Position numbers and translations under genes: made by a program | Part shown: in pieces, positions 25,760 to 32,929 of the stretch | How positions within the stretch are numbered: position 1 is the first letter of the stretch | Layout: each line of letters opens with the position of its first letter | NCBI GenBank assembly: GCA_964459445.1 | Contig: CAYWMP010000020.1 | Coordinates: 1 to 47,342, forward strand | Direction of reading: 5' to 3' | Origin: CAYWMP01 sp964459445 | Lineage (GTDB): Bacteria > Desulfobacterota > DSM-4660 > Desulfatiglandales > HGW-15 | Length of the DNA: 47,342 nucleotides | The notes under the pieces: model-generated | What the model was told of the DNA's origin: nothing | Database searches by the model: none | What the model saw: only the letters and a program-made list of their open reading frames with translations

Positions 25760-26767
25760 TTGGCTGAATTCTTAAGCCATTCGGATATTGTCGGCTTTAC
25801 TTCCACTATTCCTGTGGAAGTGGTTTTTGCCGCAGGTCTTAGGCCGGTTGATCTGAACAATATTTTCATCACATCAGATAAACCTGAAAAGCTGGTGAGC
25901 CAGGCGGAAGCAGCGGGGTTTGCCCACAATATCTGTGCCTGGATAAAGGGTATCTATTCGACGGTCATCAACAATAACGTGAAAAGGATGATCGCCGTAA
26001 CGGGCGGGGACTGCAGCAATACAGTTGCCTTAAGCGAGGTTCTCATGCGCAGGGGGGTGAAAGTTATCCCCTTCGAATACCCCATGAATCGAAATAAAGA
26101 CCAATTACGGGGGCAGATGGAGGCACTGAGAGAGGCCCTTTCAACAACCTGGGAGGACATCGCTAAGGCCAAACATAGATTGGGCCGGATTCGGAACAAG
26201 CTAAATCAGTTGGACCGACTCACCTTTAAAGAAAACGTCATTACCGGCTTTGAAAATCATCTCTATCTGGTCAGCAGTTCTGATTTTAATTCCGATCCGG
26301 AAAAATTTGAAAAGGAGCTGGATGATCTGCTCAGCGAAGCGAAGGGGAGGGTGCCCATAAAAGATGAGATAAGGCTGGGGTATTTGGGCGTCCCAACCAT
26401 ACTTTCGGGCTTTTACGAGGCCATTGAATCATTCGGTGCGAGAGTGGTCTTTAATGAGATACAAAGACAATTCAGCATGCCCTTCGACGTGGAAGATATG
26501 GCCGATCAATATCTGGCTTATACCTATCCCTATGATATCGCCGGAAGGATTGAAGATATCAGGAAGGCCATTAAGGAGAGGGCTCTTGACGGCTTGATCC
26601 ACTACACCCAGACTTTTTGCTACAGACAGATCTATGACATCATATTAAGGGAGACCCTACCTCTCCCCATCCTCACCCTGCAAGGTGACAAACCCGGTCC
26701 CATTGATGCCCGTACGGTGTTTCGTTTGGAAACCTTTATTGAAATGCTCAACTCCCACCGCTTATAA
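25760..26767 (+). CDS. 2-Hydroxyacyl-CoA dehydratase-family (HgdB/FldC-like) subunit, orphan
   Basis: A 335-residue protein of the HGD-D family, which binds a 4Fe-4S cluster and, with a partner subunit and an ATP-driven activator, performs low-potential radical dehydrations or reductions. Opening SDIVGFTSTIPVEVVFAAGLRPVD is the family signature. Three Cys are placed as cluster ligands: C59 (NICAW), C85 (GGDCSN) and C287 (QTFCYRQ). No second subunit or activator ATPase is adjacent. It could pair with distant genes or be a double-cubane-cluster-type protein, though it is short for that. I start at TTG 25760 because GGAGG is 9 bases upstream. Its end overlaps the convergent fbp gene by 20 bases. 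Confidence 0.8.
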   Translation: MAEFLSHSDIVGFTSTIPVEVVFAAGLRPVDLNNIFITSDKPEKLVSQAEAAGFAHNICAWIKGIYSTVINNNVKRMIAVTGGDCSNTVALSEVLMRRGVKVIPFEYPMNRNKDQLRGQMEALREALSTTWEDIAKAKHRLGRIRNKLNQLDRLTFKENVITGFENHLYLVSSSDFNSDPEKFEKELDDLLSEAKGRVPIKDEIRLGYLGVPTILSGFYEAIESFGARVVFNEIQRQFSMPFDVEDMADQYLAYTYPYDIAGRIEDIRKAIKERALDGLIHYTQTFCYRQIYDIILRETLPLPILTLQGDKPGPIDARTVFRLETFIEMLNSHRL

Positions 26768-27770
26768 AAGCCTCCGCTGTTTCAACATCCTTTTTGCTTC
26801 CTATATAAAGAGGAACCCGTTGGTGTAATTCAGAGGGTTGGATTTCGAGGATCGCGCCATGGCCATCGCTGGCATAGCCGCCGGCTTCTTTTACCACCAT
26901 GGCCAAAGGATTGCATTCAACCATCAGTCGAAGTTTTCCTGTGGTCTTTTTGGGGTCCTTCAGGTCTGCCGGGTACATGAAGATGCCGCCCTTTAAAAGA
27001 TTTCTGTGAAAGTCGGCGACCAGGCTGCCAACATATCGTGAGGTATAGGGTCGGCCGGTGCCTTTATCTTTCGTCTTGAAGTGCTCTATGAGGGCTGTGG
27101 TTTTTTCATCCCAGTATTGGTAATTGCCCTCGTTTACGCTATAGATCTTTCCCTTCTCAGGAATCCTGATGTTCTCGTGGGACAACAGAAATTCACCGAC
27201 ACTCGGGTAAAGGGTGAAACCATGAACCCCGTCTCCTGTCGTGTAAACCATAATAGTGCTCGAGCCGTAGATGAAGTACCCCGCACCCACTTGTTTGATA
27301 CCGGGCTGAAGCACATCATTTAAAAGGACCTCGGCCTCCGGGTCACCGTTCTCCCGCTTATAGATTCCGAATATGGTTCCAATGCTCACATTGACGTCTA
27401 TGTTGGATGAACCATCAAGAGGATCAAAGACAAGGATGTAATTACCCTTCGGATATTTTGATGGAATATCAATCAAGTCGGCGACTTCCTCCGAACCCAT
27501 ACAACACAATTGCCCAATATGCTGCATCCTCTCGATGATAACCCGATTCGCAAACACATCCAGTTTCTGGACCTTCTCTTCCTGTATATTGATTTCTCCG
27601 GTAGACCCCAATATGTCCACAAGTCCGGCCTTGTTCACTTCTCGTGAAATGACCTTGGCCGCCACAATCAGTTCATTTAGCAGGGTTGTGAATGCACCGG
27701 TGGCCTCCGGATTTTCCCGCTGTTGGTCCAAAATGTGTTGAGTGATGGTAATGCCTGCTCTGGCTGTCAT
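26748..27770 (-). CDS. fbp: Class I fructose-1,6-bisphosphatase
   Basis: A 340-residue class I FBPase, the gluconeogenic step from fructose 1,6-bisphosphate to fructose 6-phosphate in the cytoplasm. GSEEVADLIDI and the metal motif YILVFDPLDGSSNIDVNVSIGTIFGIY are complete. TSRYVGSLVADFHRNLLKGGIFMYP and MVECNPLAMVVKEAGGYASDG are the substrate-binding blocks. The length is normal. AMP or fructose 2,6-bisphosphate inhibition cannot be read from the sequence, but a PFKFB homologue 5 kb away makes the latter worth testing. The 3' end overlaps that of the convergent dehydratase-type gene. Confidence 0.95.
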   Translation of the reverse strand: MTARAGITITQHILDQQRENPEATGAFTTLLNELIVAAKVISREVNKAGLVDILGSTGEINIQEEKVQKLDVFANRVIIERMQHIGQLCCMGSEEVADLIDIPSKYPKGNYILVFDPLDGSSNIDVNVSIGTIFGIYKRENGDPEAEVLLNDVLQPGIKQVGAGYFIYGSSTIMVYTTGDGVHGFTLYPSVGEFLLSHENIRIPEKGKIYSVNEGNYQYWDEKTTALIEHFKTKDKGTGRPYTSRYVGSLVADFHRNLLKGGIFMYPADLKDPKKTTGKLRLMVECNPLAMVVKEAGGYASDGHGAILEIQPSELHQRVPLYIGSKKDVETAEAFISGGS

Positions 27771-27929
27771 GAGAACCTCCTTTTCCGGTCGATCCGGAAG
27801 ATTTCCGACAATCAGCGAGTCTCCATTCTGGACACCCGCTGAAGGCCGGCTCTGGGACGATGATGTTATTTGATGGGTACGAGTTGAAGGTTTGTCTGGT
27901 ATTGGTCTTAAAATTGGTTTTATGTCCGG

Positions 27930-28418
27930 CTAATATTTGATGAGGGAATCCCAAAACTCCTTATCCTTGTCCCTCCATTCTTTCCCGAACCTCTTATCCG
28001 CGAACCCACTCAGTCTGTCGTACCACCGATTCCAGGGGCTTTTATTTTTTTCAAGAGCATCGAGGACATCAGCCACGAAAACATCAATTTGGGTTATTTC
28101 ATCTTTTGGGGCGTAAAACGCCGCGCCCTTCTCGGCAGACTTTTTGAGATCTTCTTTGGAGACGGCATGGGCTGTGAGCATGAGAGCAGGGATGTTGTGA
28201 TTTCTCGCGATTTCCAAAAGATCATAACCTCTCACGCCCATAATATCTAGGACAGCAATGTGGTATATATTTTTCTCAAGGAGTTCTTTTCCCTGTTCAA
28301 AGCTTGAAGCCGTGTCGATCTTGCACATGTCCAATAATTCGGCCAATGCCTGGAGCACATCCTTTTCGTCGTCCACTATGAGAATTCGTTTTCCTTCAAG
28401 AATTTTGCGATGAGGCAT
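27930..28418 (-). CDS. Response regulator receiver protein
   Basis: A 162-residue receiver domain with a short helical tail. RILIVDDEKDV supplies the acidic pair, HIAVLDIMGVRGYDLL the phospho-Asp, MLTAHAV the Thr, and FYAPKDEI stands at the usual K-P position. The usual Lys-Pro is written P-K here, so the Lys is shifted by one residue. The tail (KSPWNRWYDRLSGFADKRFGKEWRDKDKEFW) is rich in W, R and K and has no known DNA-binding motif. No kinase gene is adjacent. It precedes fbp in the same direction, 159 bases away. Confidence 0.83.
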   Translation of the reverse strand: MPHRKILEGKRILIVDDEKDVLQALAELLDMCKIDTASSFEQGKELLEKNIYHIAVLDIMGVRGYDLLEIARNHNIPALMLTAHAVSKEDLKKSAEKGAAFYAPKDEITQIDVFVADVLDALEKNKSPWNRWYDRLSGFADKRFGKEWRDKDKEFWDSLIKY

Positions 28419-28510
28419 TTTCTGATCTCCTGTAGGGTGAAGTATTATTTTTAGAACTGATAGTTGTTCTTAAGATACGGTAATACCGAAAAAGATGCTA
28501 ATCAACCGGT

Positions 28511-29572
28511 TTAGGTCATCGAAGGTTTGTACTGGAGTCTGTATATCTCGGCCAAGGTAAGAAAGACGGTCATGATCAAGGGGCCATAGATGATTCCCGG
28601 GATGCCGAAGAGTTTAATGCCGCCTAATATGACGATAAAGACCAGAAGAGGATTCATCTGCATTTCTTTGCCGATCAGTCTTGGTTTGACAACATATTCC
28701 ATGACCGAGGCATAGCTGACGTTATAGATCAAATACCCAAAGGCGAGTCCGGTCTTGCCCTGCACGAACAGTATGATGGTTGCGGGAATGAATACGATTG
28801 AAGAACCAATAAAGGGCAGGAAGGCCATAAAACCGATAATCGTGCCCCACAGAAAGGGCGATCCGAGGCCAAAAAAAAGGAAACCAAAACCACCGAGAAA
28901 CCCCTGGATGACGCCGTTGAGTGCATTTCCCACGATAACGGCTCTGCCCATTTCACGAAATTTGCTGACAATAAGCTCCTGTTGATCAAGAGGAAGAGGA
29001 ACGAGTTCCGAGATGTAGTCCATAAGCCGTTCTCCATCTCGAAAGATGTAGTACACGATCAACATCATTAAAAAGAAGTGGATCAAAAAGCTAAGAAGAT
29101 TGGATGCAAATGACCTGAGTTGTTTGGAGAGATAAAGGCCGACATTTCGTCCAAGAGAAGTTGCCAGTTGCTGGAGGGCTTGTGGATTCAATTCAATGCC
29201 GAAAAGTTTGGAACCCTTTCTTATCCTCTGGGCCCAAACCGAATCACCCTGAAGACTATCCTGTAATTTTTGAAGGGACACGGAATGACTGGTCCGGACA
29301 TAGAAATCAAAGGCTTCGTTTGAAAGGGTGCCGACAAACCACCCCAGAGGGATGACCAAAACAAGGAGGACAACGAGGGTCATAAAGAGTGATGAAGATC
29401 GCTCTTCACCTTTAAACAGCCTTTTGACGCGGATATAGAGGGGGTAGAATGCGCTTGCTATGAGGAGGGCAAGTATGATGGCGGAGACGTAGGTCCAGAA
29501 TAGCCAGATAAGCAGAGCGAGTGTGACGAGAAGAACAAAGAAAAATACTCTTGATACCGATCTATTTTCCAT
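28511..29572 (-). CDS. AI-2E-family transporter (PerM/TqsA-like permease)
   Basis: A 353-residue polytopic membrane protein with about eight hydrophobic segments: two at the N-terminus (residues ~8-45), one near 65-85, then a long soluble stretch and a C-terminal bundle from ~150. The blocks ALLIASAFYPLYIRVKR, GFLFFGLGSPFLWGTIIGFMAFLPFIGS and VVKPRLIGKEMQMNPLLVFIVILGGIKLFGIPGIIYGPL are the family's hallmark. Members export autoinducer-2 or other small molecules, and some act as Na+/H+ antiporters, so the substrate is open. It stands alone, 92 bases upstream of the response-regulator gene in the same direction. Confidence 0.92.
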   Translation of the reverse strand: MENRSVSRVFFFVLLVTLALLIWLFWTYVSAIILALLIASAFYPLYIRVKRLFKGEERSSSLFMTLVVLLVLVIPLGWFVGTLSNEAFDFYVRTSHSVSLQKLQDSLQGDSVWAQRIRKGSKLFGIELNPQALQQLATSLGRNVGLYLSKQLRSFASNLLSFLIHFFLMMLIVYYIFRDGERLMDYISELVPLPLDQQELIVSKFREMGRAVIVGNALNGVIQGFLGGFGFLFFGLGSPFLWGTIIGFMAFLPFIGSSIVFIPATIILFVQGKTGLAFGYLIYNVSYASVMEYVVKPRLIGKEMQMNPLLVFIVILGGIKLFGIPGIIYGPLIMTVFLTLAEIYRLQYKPSMT

Positions 29573-29822
29573 ATCCCCAATCTGTCCCTATAGTTGAGGA
29601 CAATATAGGAAAGAGCGGCGCTTTAGTCAATCATTTGAGCTAATTCGCATTAAACCTGTTAAAAAAACTGTATCCAACGGCCTTTGGATTCGCTCAATCA
29701 CAGGTTTAAAGGGGATTTTTCAAGGTGGAGGCCTAGTGGAGTAATGGAGTATCGGAGTACTGGTATTAAAAATAAATAAAATAAATTACTTCATTTTCGA
29801 GAATTTGGAAATCACCACGAAG

Positions 29823-30719
29823 TCAGTCCGATCGATGAGTTGAGCATATTTCACAAGCACATGAAGGTGTGGAGAAATGCCTGACACCTACGACGATGTC
29901 GCCTTTCCTATCTGCACGCTCAAAAACAGGATCGAACAACTCGTTTTCATTATTCTCCAAATATCGCCGAAGTGCGTAGGCACATAGATCTGCAATTTGG
30001 ACCATGCTGGTTAATTCACTGTCGACGAACAACGGGGTTTCGATAATGTTCTTAATATCGGTCCATGATGTGCCCCTTCTATGAAAAGATTTCATCAATT
30101 TTGTATGTCTGCTGGAAACTGTTTCGTTGTTATCATGGATAAGCAAACCATAACATCTTTGTTCAGGGGTGCCTATGTTCTCAAGATATTGTTCAAAGCG
30201 AGAAACCAATTGATCAAGAGCTTGTTCGTCTAGCCTGTAATGGCTTCTTTGAGGATCAAAATGAATTTTGTCGATACATTCAGCGAAGAGTCTTGCAAAA
30301 CCCCATTGACCAACGCAATTAGCGATATCACGAATAAAGCCAACCCGTTCGGCATGAGTCAAATGCACATAGTCTTTGGTCTTGGCGAAGTTTTTCTTGG
30401 TTTGTCTATAGCGTTTCGGGTTCCGTAATCGCTGAAGGCGGAGTAGTTCAGCTCTTCTAATCTGTTCAACTTTTGTGCGTCGTCTATTATGATCGAGGTT
30501 AGCAAAATCAGGAATTCTGTTTTGTTCAAAATACTTTCTAAGAATCCAACCTGTGTGGATCTCAGCACCCGCAAGATTGTGTTTTCTCCTTATGGCAGAG
30601 ATTTCCTTATCACAATCTCTCCAATGCCATATGGGCACAGAAAGCCCGGCCAGCACAAAATGGGAAGTATTTCCTGGGATGCTGGAGGTACCTGATTCGT
30701 CGATGTAGCAAAGATACAT
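29823..30719 (-). CDS. DUF3800-domain protein
   Basis: A 298-residue protein starting MYLCYIDESGTSSIPG, the DUF3800 signature with its acidic D-E pair; the fold is thought to be RNase H-like. The C-terminal SELTSMVQIADLCAYALRRYLE, with an Asp after a helix, is the other conserved element. Such proteins are often carried on mobile elements and in defence neighbourhoods. Start ATG 30719 is preferred over GTG 30725 because AAGG stands 10 bases upstream. It is the left-most gene of a patch of orphan genes ending at the tRNA-Sec gene. No partner gene is recognised. Confidence 0.82.
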   Translation of the reverse strand: MYLCYIDESGTSSIPGNTSHFVLAGLSVPIWHWRDCDKEISAIRRKHNLAGAEIHTGWILRKYFEQNRIPDFANLDHNRRRTKVEQIRRAELLRLQRLRNPKRYRQTKKNFAKTKDYVHLTHAERVGFIRDIANCVGQWGFARLFAECIDKIHFDPQRSHYRLDEQALDQLVSRFEQYLENIGTPEQRCYGLLIHDNNETVSSRHTKLMKSFHRRGTSWTDIKNIIETPLFVDSELTSMVQIADLCAYALRRYLENNENELFDPVFERADRKGDIVVGVRHFSTPSCACEICSTHRSD

Positions 30720-30725
30720 TGCCAC

Positions 30726-30987
30726 GAAGCCTTAGTAGGTATGTTTACAATCGGAGGGCAAAAAAAAGCGACTGGGGGGTAGGGCTAAAAGCCCTAATCA
30801 AGACGCTTGGCGACTCATCCCAGACGCATTTGAATGATAAGAAGAATATCGGCTGTTGTCAAGAAAAACTTTACAGTGAATCCAGCCCTCGCAACGCTGG
30901 TATTCCGACTGGAGCATGTGTTATAAGCCAGAAATCCTATTATGGATAAATTGCATTATCTATGCCAACCAGCAAAATGAAAATCAA
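30726..30987. other. Gap with a small hairpin, no gene seen
   Basis: No convincing frame is present. A 7-base inverted repeat TAGGGCT-AAA-AGCCCTA lies at 30780-30796, near the start of the DUF3800 gene. An A-run at about 30760-30767 precedes it. Confidence 0.4.
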
Positions 30988-31211
30988 ATGAGCGAGGAAT
31001 CGGAATACATACCGAACACATTTACAAGCAGGTTTCTTGTCGGTATTGCAAAAAAAAATGGCCTTATTGGATCGTGGATGCGCTCAGCACGCAAATTCAG
31101 GTTTTAACCGAGATGTATGTCCAAACAAACCAAGACGGAGATATCGGTTGCATGGAAACAGATGCGATGCCCGTTTTGGAGGAAGAGTTCGGTATTGTCT
31201 TATTAGCATAA
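30988..31211 (+). pseudogene. Small hypothetical gene broken by a frameshift near an A9 run
   Basis: A frame opens with ATG 30988 (MSEESEYIPN). It loses coding character, while another frame (ending TAA 31209-31211) reads QVSCRYCKKKWPYWIVDAL, LTEMYVQTNQDGDIG and MPVLEEEFGIVLLA, which looks like genuine protein with a CxxC. The two frames could be joined at or before the run of nine A bases at 31050-31058. Joined length would be about 70 residues. Either a decayed gene, a sequencing error in the homopolymer, or programmed slippage. I do not recognise the family. Confidence 0.35.
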
Positions 31212-31355
31212 ACCTTTGACACAATAGATATGCGCACATGAAAGAATGAATAAACCTGTGTGAATCAATTATGAAATCAATGTAATCGTTGGCAGACTAA
31301 AAGGATTCTCATATGATTATAGCGTTCGAATTACAAAGCGGAGGGCCATCCGTCA

Positions 31356-31469
31356 ATGGCTGTTTTTATTGATAATCTAATCTTGGATCATGTCCCGAAG
31401 TGGCCCATTGCCGTGAGGCGTGGGGCGGTTCTTTGTGACCGTGAACACCGCTTCGGGATTTTTGTGTGA
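31356..31469 (+). CDS. Possible 37-residue small protein
   Basis: ATG 31356 opens a frame reading MAVFIDNLILDHVPKWPI and then VRRGAVLCDREHRFGIFV, with natural-looking amphipathic composition and GGAGG 11 bases upstream. It ends 15 bases before the membrane-protein gene at 31485. The same DNA also holds a strong terminator-like hairpin (31393-31463), so one of the two readings may be chance. The frame is open back to 31323, so it could also be the tail of a decayed gene. Confidence 0.3.
   Translation: MAVFIDNLILDHVPKWPIAVRRGAVLCDREHRFGIFV
31393..31463 (+). ncRNA. Candidate structured RNA or long-armed terminator
   Basis: TCCCGAAGTGG (31393-31403) pairs with CCGCTTCGGGA (31448-31458) over 11 positions with one G-T pair, and five T follow at once. 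The 44-base interior can fold into GCC-gtga-GGC and CGGT-tctttgtg-ACCG. A smaller hairpin with a T5 run (GGCCAT/ATGGCT, 31344-31361) stands just upstream. It may be a small RNA with its terminator, or an attenuator in front of the gene at 31485. It fits no family I know. Confidence 0.4.
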
Positions 31470-31484
31470 AGGGGCGGTGATCTC

Positions 31485-31826
31485 ATGAATTGGAAAAATA
31501 AGAGCCTGAAGACAATATCCCATATTCTAAAAACTGATGAGGAGGCAGAAAGTCTAGGTCTTGCAGCACTGTTTATTGTGGCGCTCATATTCATCTCAAT
31601 CACGGCAATTCTCATCTATTTGAGCAGGAAGGTAGAATCAGGGCCAATTGAATGGATAATAATCCTTATGGGAGCTATTTCAATAATATATTCTCTGCTA
31701 TACGGTGGCATCGTTATCCTAAGAACTTTCAGAAAAATCGGAGAAAGAAGAGATGAGAAGAAGATGATTGAGGCCATCTTGGATGAAGAGGAGAAACTTG
31801 AACAAGATAGGGATAACAACAAGTAG
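31485..31826 (+). CDS. Small two-helix membrane protein of unknown function
   Basis: A 113-residue protein with a charged N-terminus (~25 residues), two membrane segments (LGLAALFIVALIFISITAILIYL near 24-46; WIIILMGAISIIYSLLYGGIVIL near 57-79) and a highly charged C-terminal tail (RKIGERRDEKKMIEAILDEEE). I do not recognise the family. AAGGGG precedes the ATG. The frame stays open for another 32 codons beyond the TAG at 31824-31826, so the tail may once have been longer. It lies in an orphan-gene patch next to tRNA-Sec. Confidence 0.6.
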   Translation: MNWKNKSLKTISHILKTDEEAESLGLAALFIVALIFISITAILIYLSRKVESGPIEWIIILMGAISIIYSLLYGGIVILRTFRKIGERRDEKKMIEAILDEEEKLEQDRDNNK

Positions 31827-31847
31827 GGCATCACAGATAAGCAAACA

Positions 31848-31922
31848 ATGGAAGAGTTGATTTCGGAAATTAAAGAGAGAGTCAAAGAAGTTGACGACGA
31901 GAAAACAAGTCTAAGCGAATGA
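31848..31922 (+). CDS. Short in-frame extension or 24-residue peptide
   Basis: In the same frame as the membrane protein and after its TAG stop, ATG 31848 opens MEELISEIKERVKEVDDE, a charged helix, ending TGA 31920-31922. There is no ribosome-binding site. It looks like the natural continuation of the tail of the preceding protein, separated by one amber codon. Confidence 0.25.
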   Translation: MEELISEIKERVKEVDDEKTSLSE

Positions 31923-31944
31923 AATCATCAGTACCTGTTTATCC

Positions 31945-32061
31945 GTGTTTGACCGGCCCCATATTGTTGATGACAAGGATTTGAGGCAGGCGACCCAGCG
32001 AATTAGGGGCTATCACGAAGGGCAAGAGTCGGTGAGGGTAATTAACCTAAAACGTGAATGA
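31945..32061 (+). CDS. Possible 38-residue small ORF (GTG start)
   Basis: The frame reads FDRPHIVDDKDLRQATQRI followed by GYHEGQESVRVINLKRE, plausible protein, and ends 12 bases before the next gene. GTG 31945 is the only likely start and has no good ribosome-binding site. It could be a gene remnant. Function unknown. Confidence 0.22.
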   Translation: MFDRPHIVDDKDLRQATQRIRGYHEGQESVRVINLKRE

Positions 32062-32073
32062 AAGGAAAAGGCT

Positions 32074-32652
32074 ATGGGAAAGAAGAAAAGTGATCCTGTG
32101 TATGCACCTATGTCTTTCGAATATCTTATGTCGTCGCTATTTGGCATGCAATTCTACCATGGCTTTGTAGGGTATTTGAGGCTCACTATATGGAAGAAGG
32201 AACTGATTAAAATCCTCAAGGCAGTAAAAAGGGCAATTGACCTCAATATCGACACCGACGAATTCCATAGAAATGAACTCATTTCTAGATGTGATTTCGG
32301 AATGAGAAAGCTGAGGGAGTCGAAATACAAGGATGAACTTGATGCTAATATGATCGAATCGTTGATCCGAATAGTTTTCCTGTTGCTAGGAGAGATGCCG
32401 GAAAATGCGCGAAGGAGAAGCACTAGCAATCCCAAATGCTGGAAACTTGACCGGGCCAGAAAGATTACATACGTCCAGACTCTTCAGCAGAAAACGTGGT
32501 TGATTTTGCACCTTGCCAGAAAAAAATGTGAAAAGGCCCCAGATTATGATGAGTTGTGGGAAAAACTATGTGTTGAATACCGAGGTGATCACAGGAGGTT
32601 TATAAAGTGGTACAAAGATACCTACCCAGACAAATATCTGATGTACTCATAA
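32074..32652 (+). CDS. Hypothetical 192-residue protein
   Basis: I do not recognise this protein. It is soluble, basic and mainly helical, with clusters of Lys/Arg and aromatic residues: YLMSSLFGMQFYHGFVGYLRL near residue 18, RNELISRCDFGMRKLRES near 65, and a C-terminal RRFIKWYKDTYPDKYLMY. Codon use is A-rich (many AGA, AAA and ATA). AAAGGA stands upstream of the ATG. It is the last gene before the tRNA-Sec gene, sharing a bidirectional terminator with it, and belongs to the orphan patch. Confidence 0.6.
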   Translation: MGKKKSDPVYAPMSFEYLMSSLFGMQFYHGFVGYLRLTIWKKELIKILKAVKRAIDLNIDTDEFHRNELISRCDFGMRKLRESKYKDELDANMIESLIRIVFLLLGEMPENARRRSTSNPKCWKLDRARKITYVQTLQQKTWLILHLARKKCEKAPDYDELWEKLCVEYRGDHRRFIKWYKDTYPDKYLMYS

Positions 32653-32718
32653 GAAGTACCTCGTGGTTACACCAGAGGTGACACCGAGGGTGATTAATAT
32701 CTAAAAAGGACATAAAAA

Positions 32719-32747
32719 AGGGGGTTAGGTATGTTACCTAACCCCTT
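32719..32747. terminator. Bidirectional intrinsic terminator
   Basis: GGGGTTAGGTA (32721-32731), loop TGT, TACCTAACCCC (32735-32745): 11 perfect pairs. On the - strand it is followed by six T, a textbook end for tRNA-Sec; on the + strand by TTAATTTT, ending the orphan gene. Confidence 0.88.
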
Positions 32748-32759
32748 AATTTTCCTGCA

Positions 32760-32857
32760 TGGCGGAAGTGCATGGGAATCGAACCCACCTACCAGGGTTT
32801 TAGCCCGGTACACCGGATTTGAAGTCCGGGAGCCCCACCAGTGAGCTTTCCACTTCC
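32760..32857 (-). tRNA. selC: tRNA-Sec (anticodon UCA)
   Basis: A 98-base tRNA with encoded CCA on the - strand. The acceptor GGAAGTG/CACTTCC, the anticodon stem CCGGA/TCCGG with loop CTTCAAA (anticodon TCA), the long variable arm (TACCGGG to CCCTGGTA) and the T-arm GTGGG-TTCGATT-CCCAT are all present. The extended D-arm and long variable arm are features of bacterial selenocysteine tRNA. It charges with serine, which SelA converts to Sec for UGA insertion. It has its own promoter and terminator. The cell should therefore make selenoproteins, none of which I find in this window. Confidence 0.97.
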
Positions 32858-32864
32858 GGGTCTA

Positions 32865-32893
32865 TATATAATGAACAACAATAACCCTGTCAA
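32865..32893 (-). promoter_or_regulatory. Promoter of tRNA-Sec
   Basis: On the - strand TTGACA (32893-32888), 17 bases, TATATA (32870-32865): a perfect -35 and a strong -10. The expected start is about 32858, almost exactly the mature 5' end at 32857. Confidence 0.8.
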
Positions 32894-32929
32894 TAACCCG
32901 GGCCCTTCATAGAAAAGATACTATTGTTT

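Noticed and set aside
31393..31463. A known riboswitch such as cyclic-di-GMP or fluoride type
   Set aside because: The conserved cores of those classes that I can recall are absent; only stem pairing is seen.
29573..32760. Prophage or complete integrative element
   Set aside because: No integrase, transposase, structural or replication gene is recognisable; only orphan small genes.
29500..32760. Direct repeat of the tRNA-Sec 3' end as an attachment site
   Set aside because: I looked for GGCGGAAGTG and GCATGGGAATCG words at the left border and saw no convincing copy.
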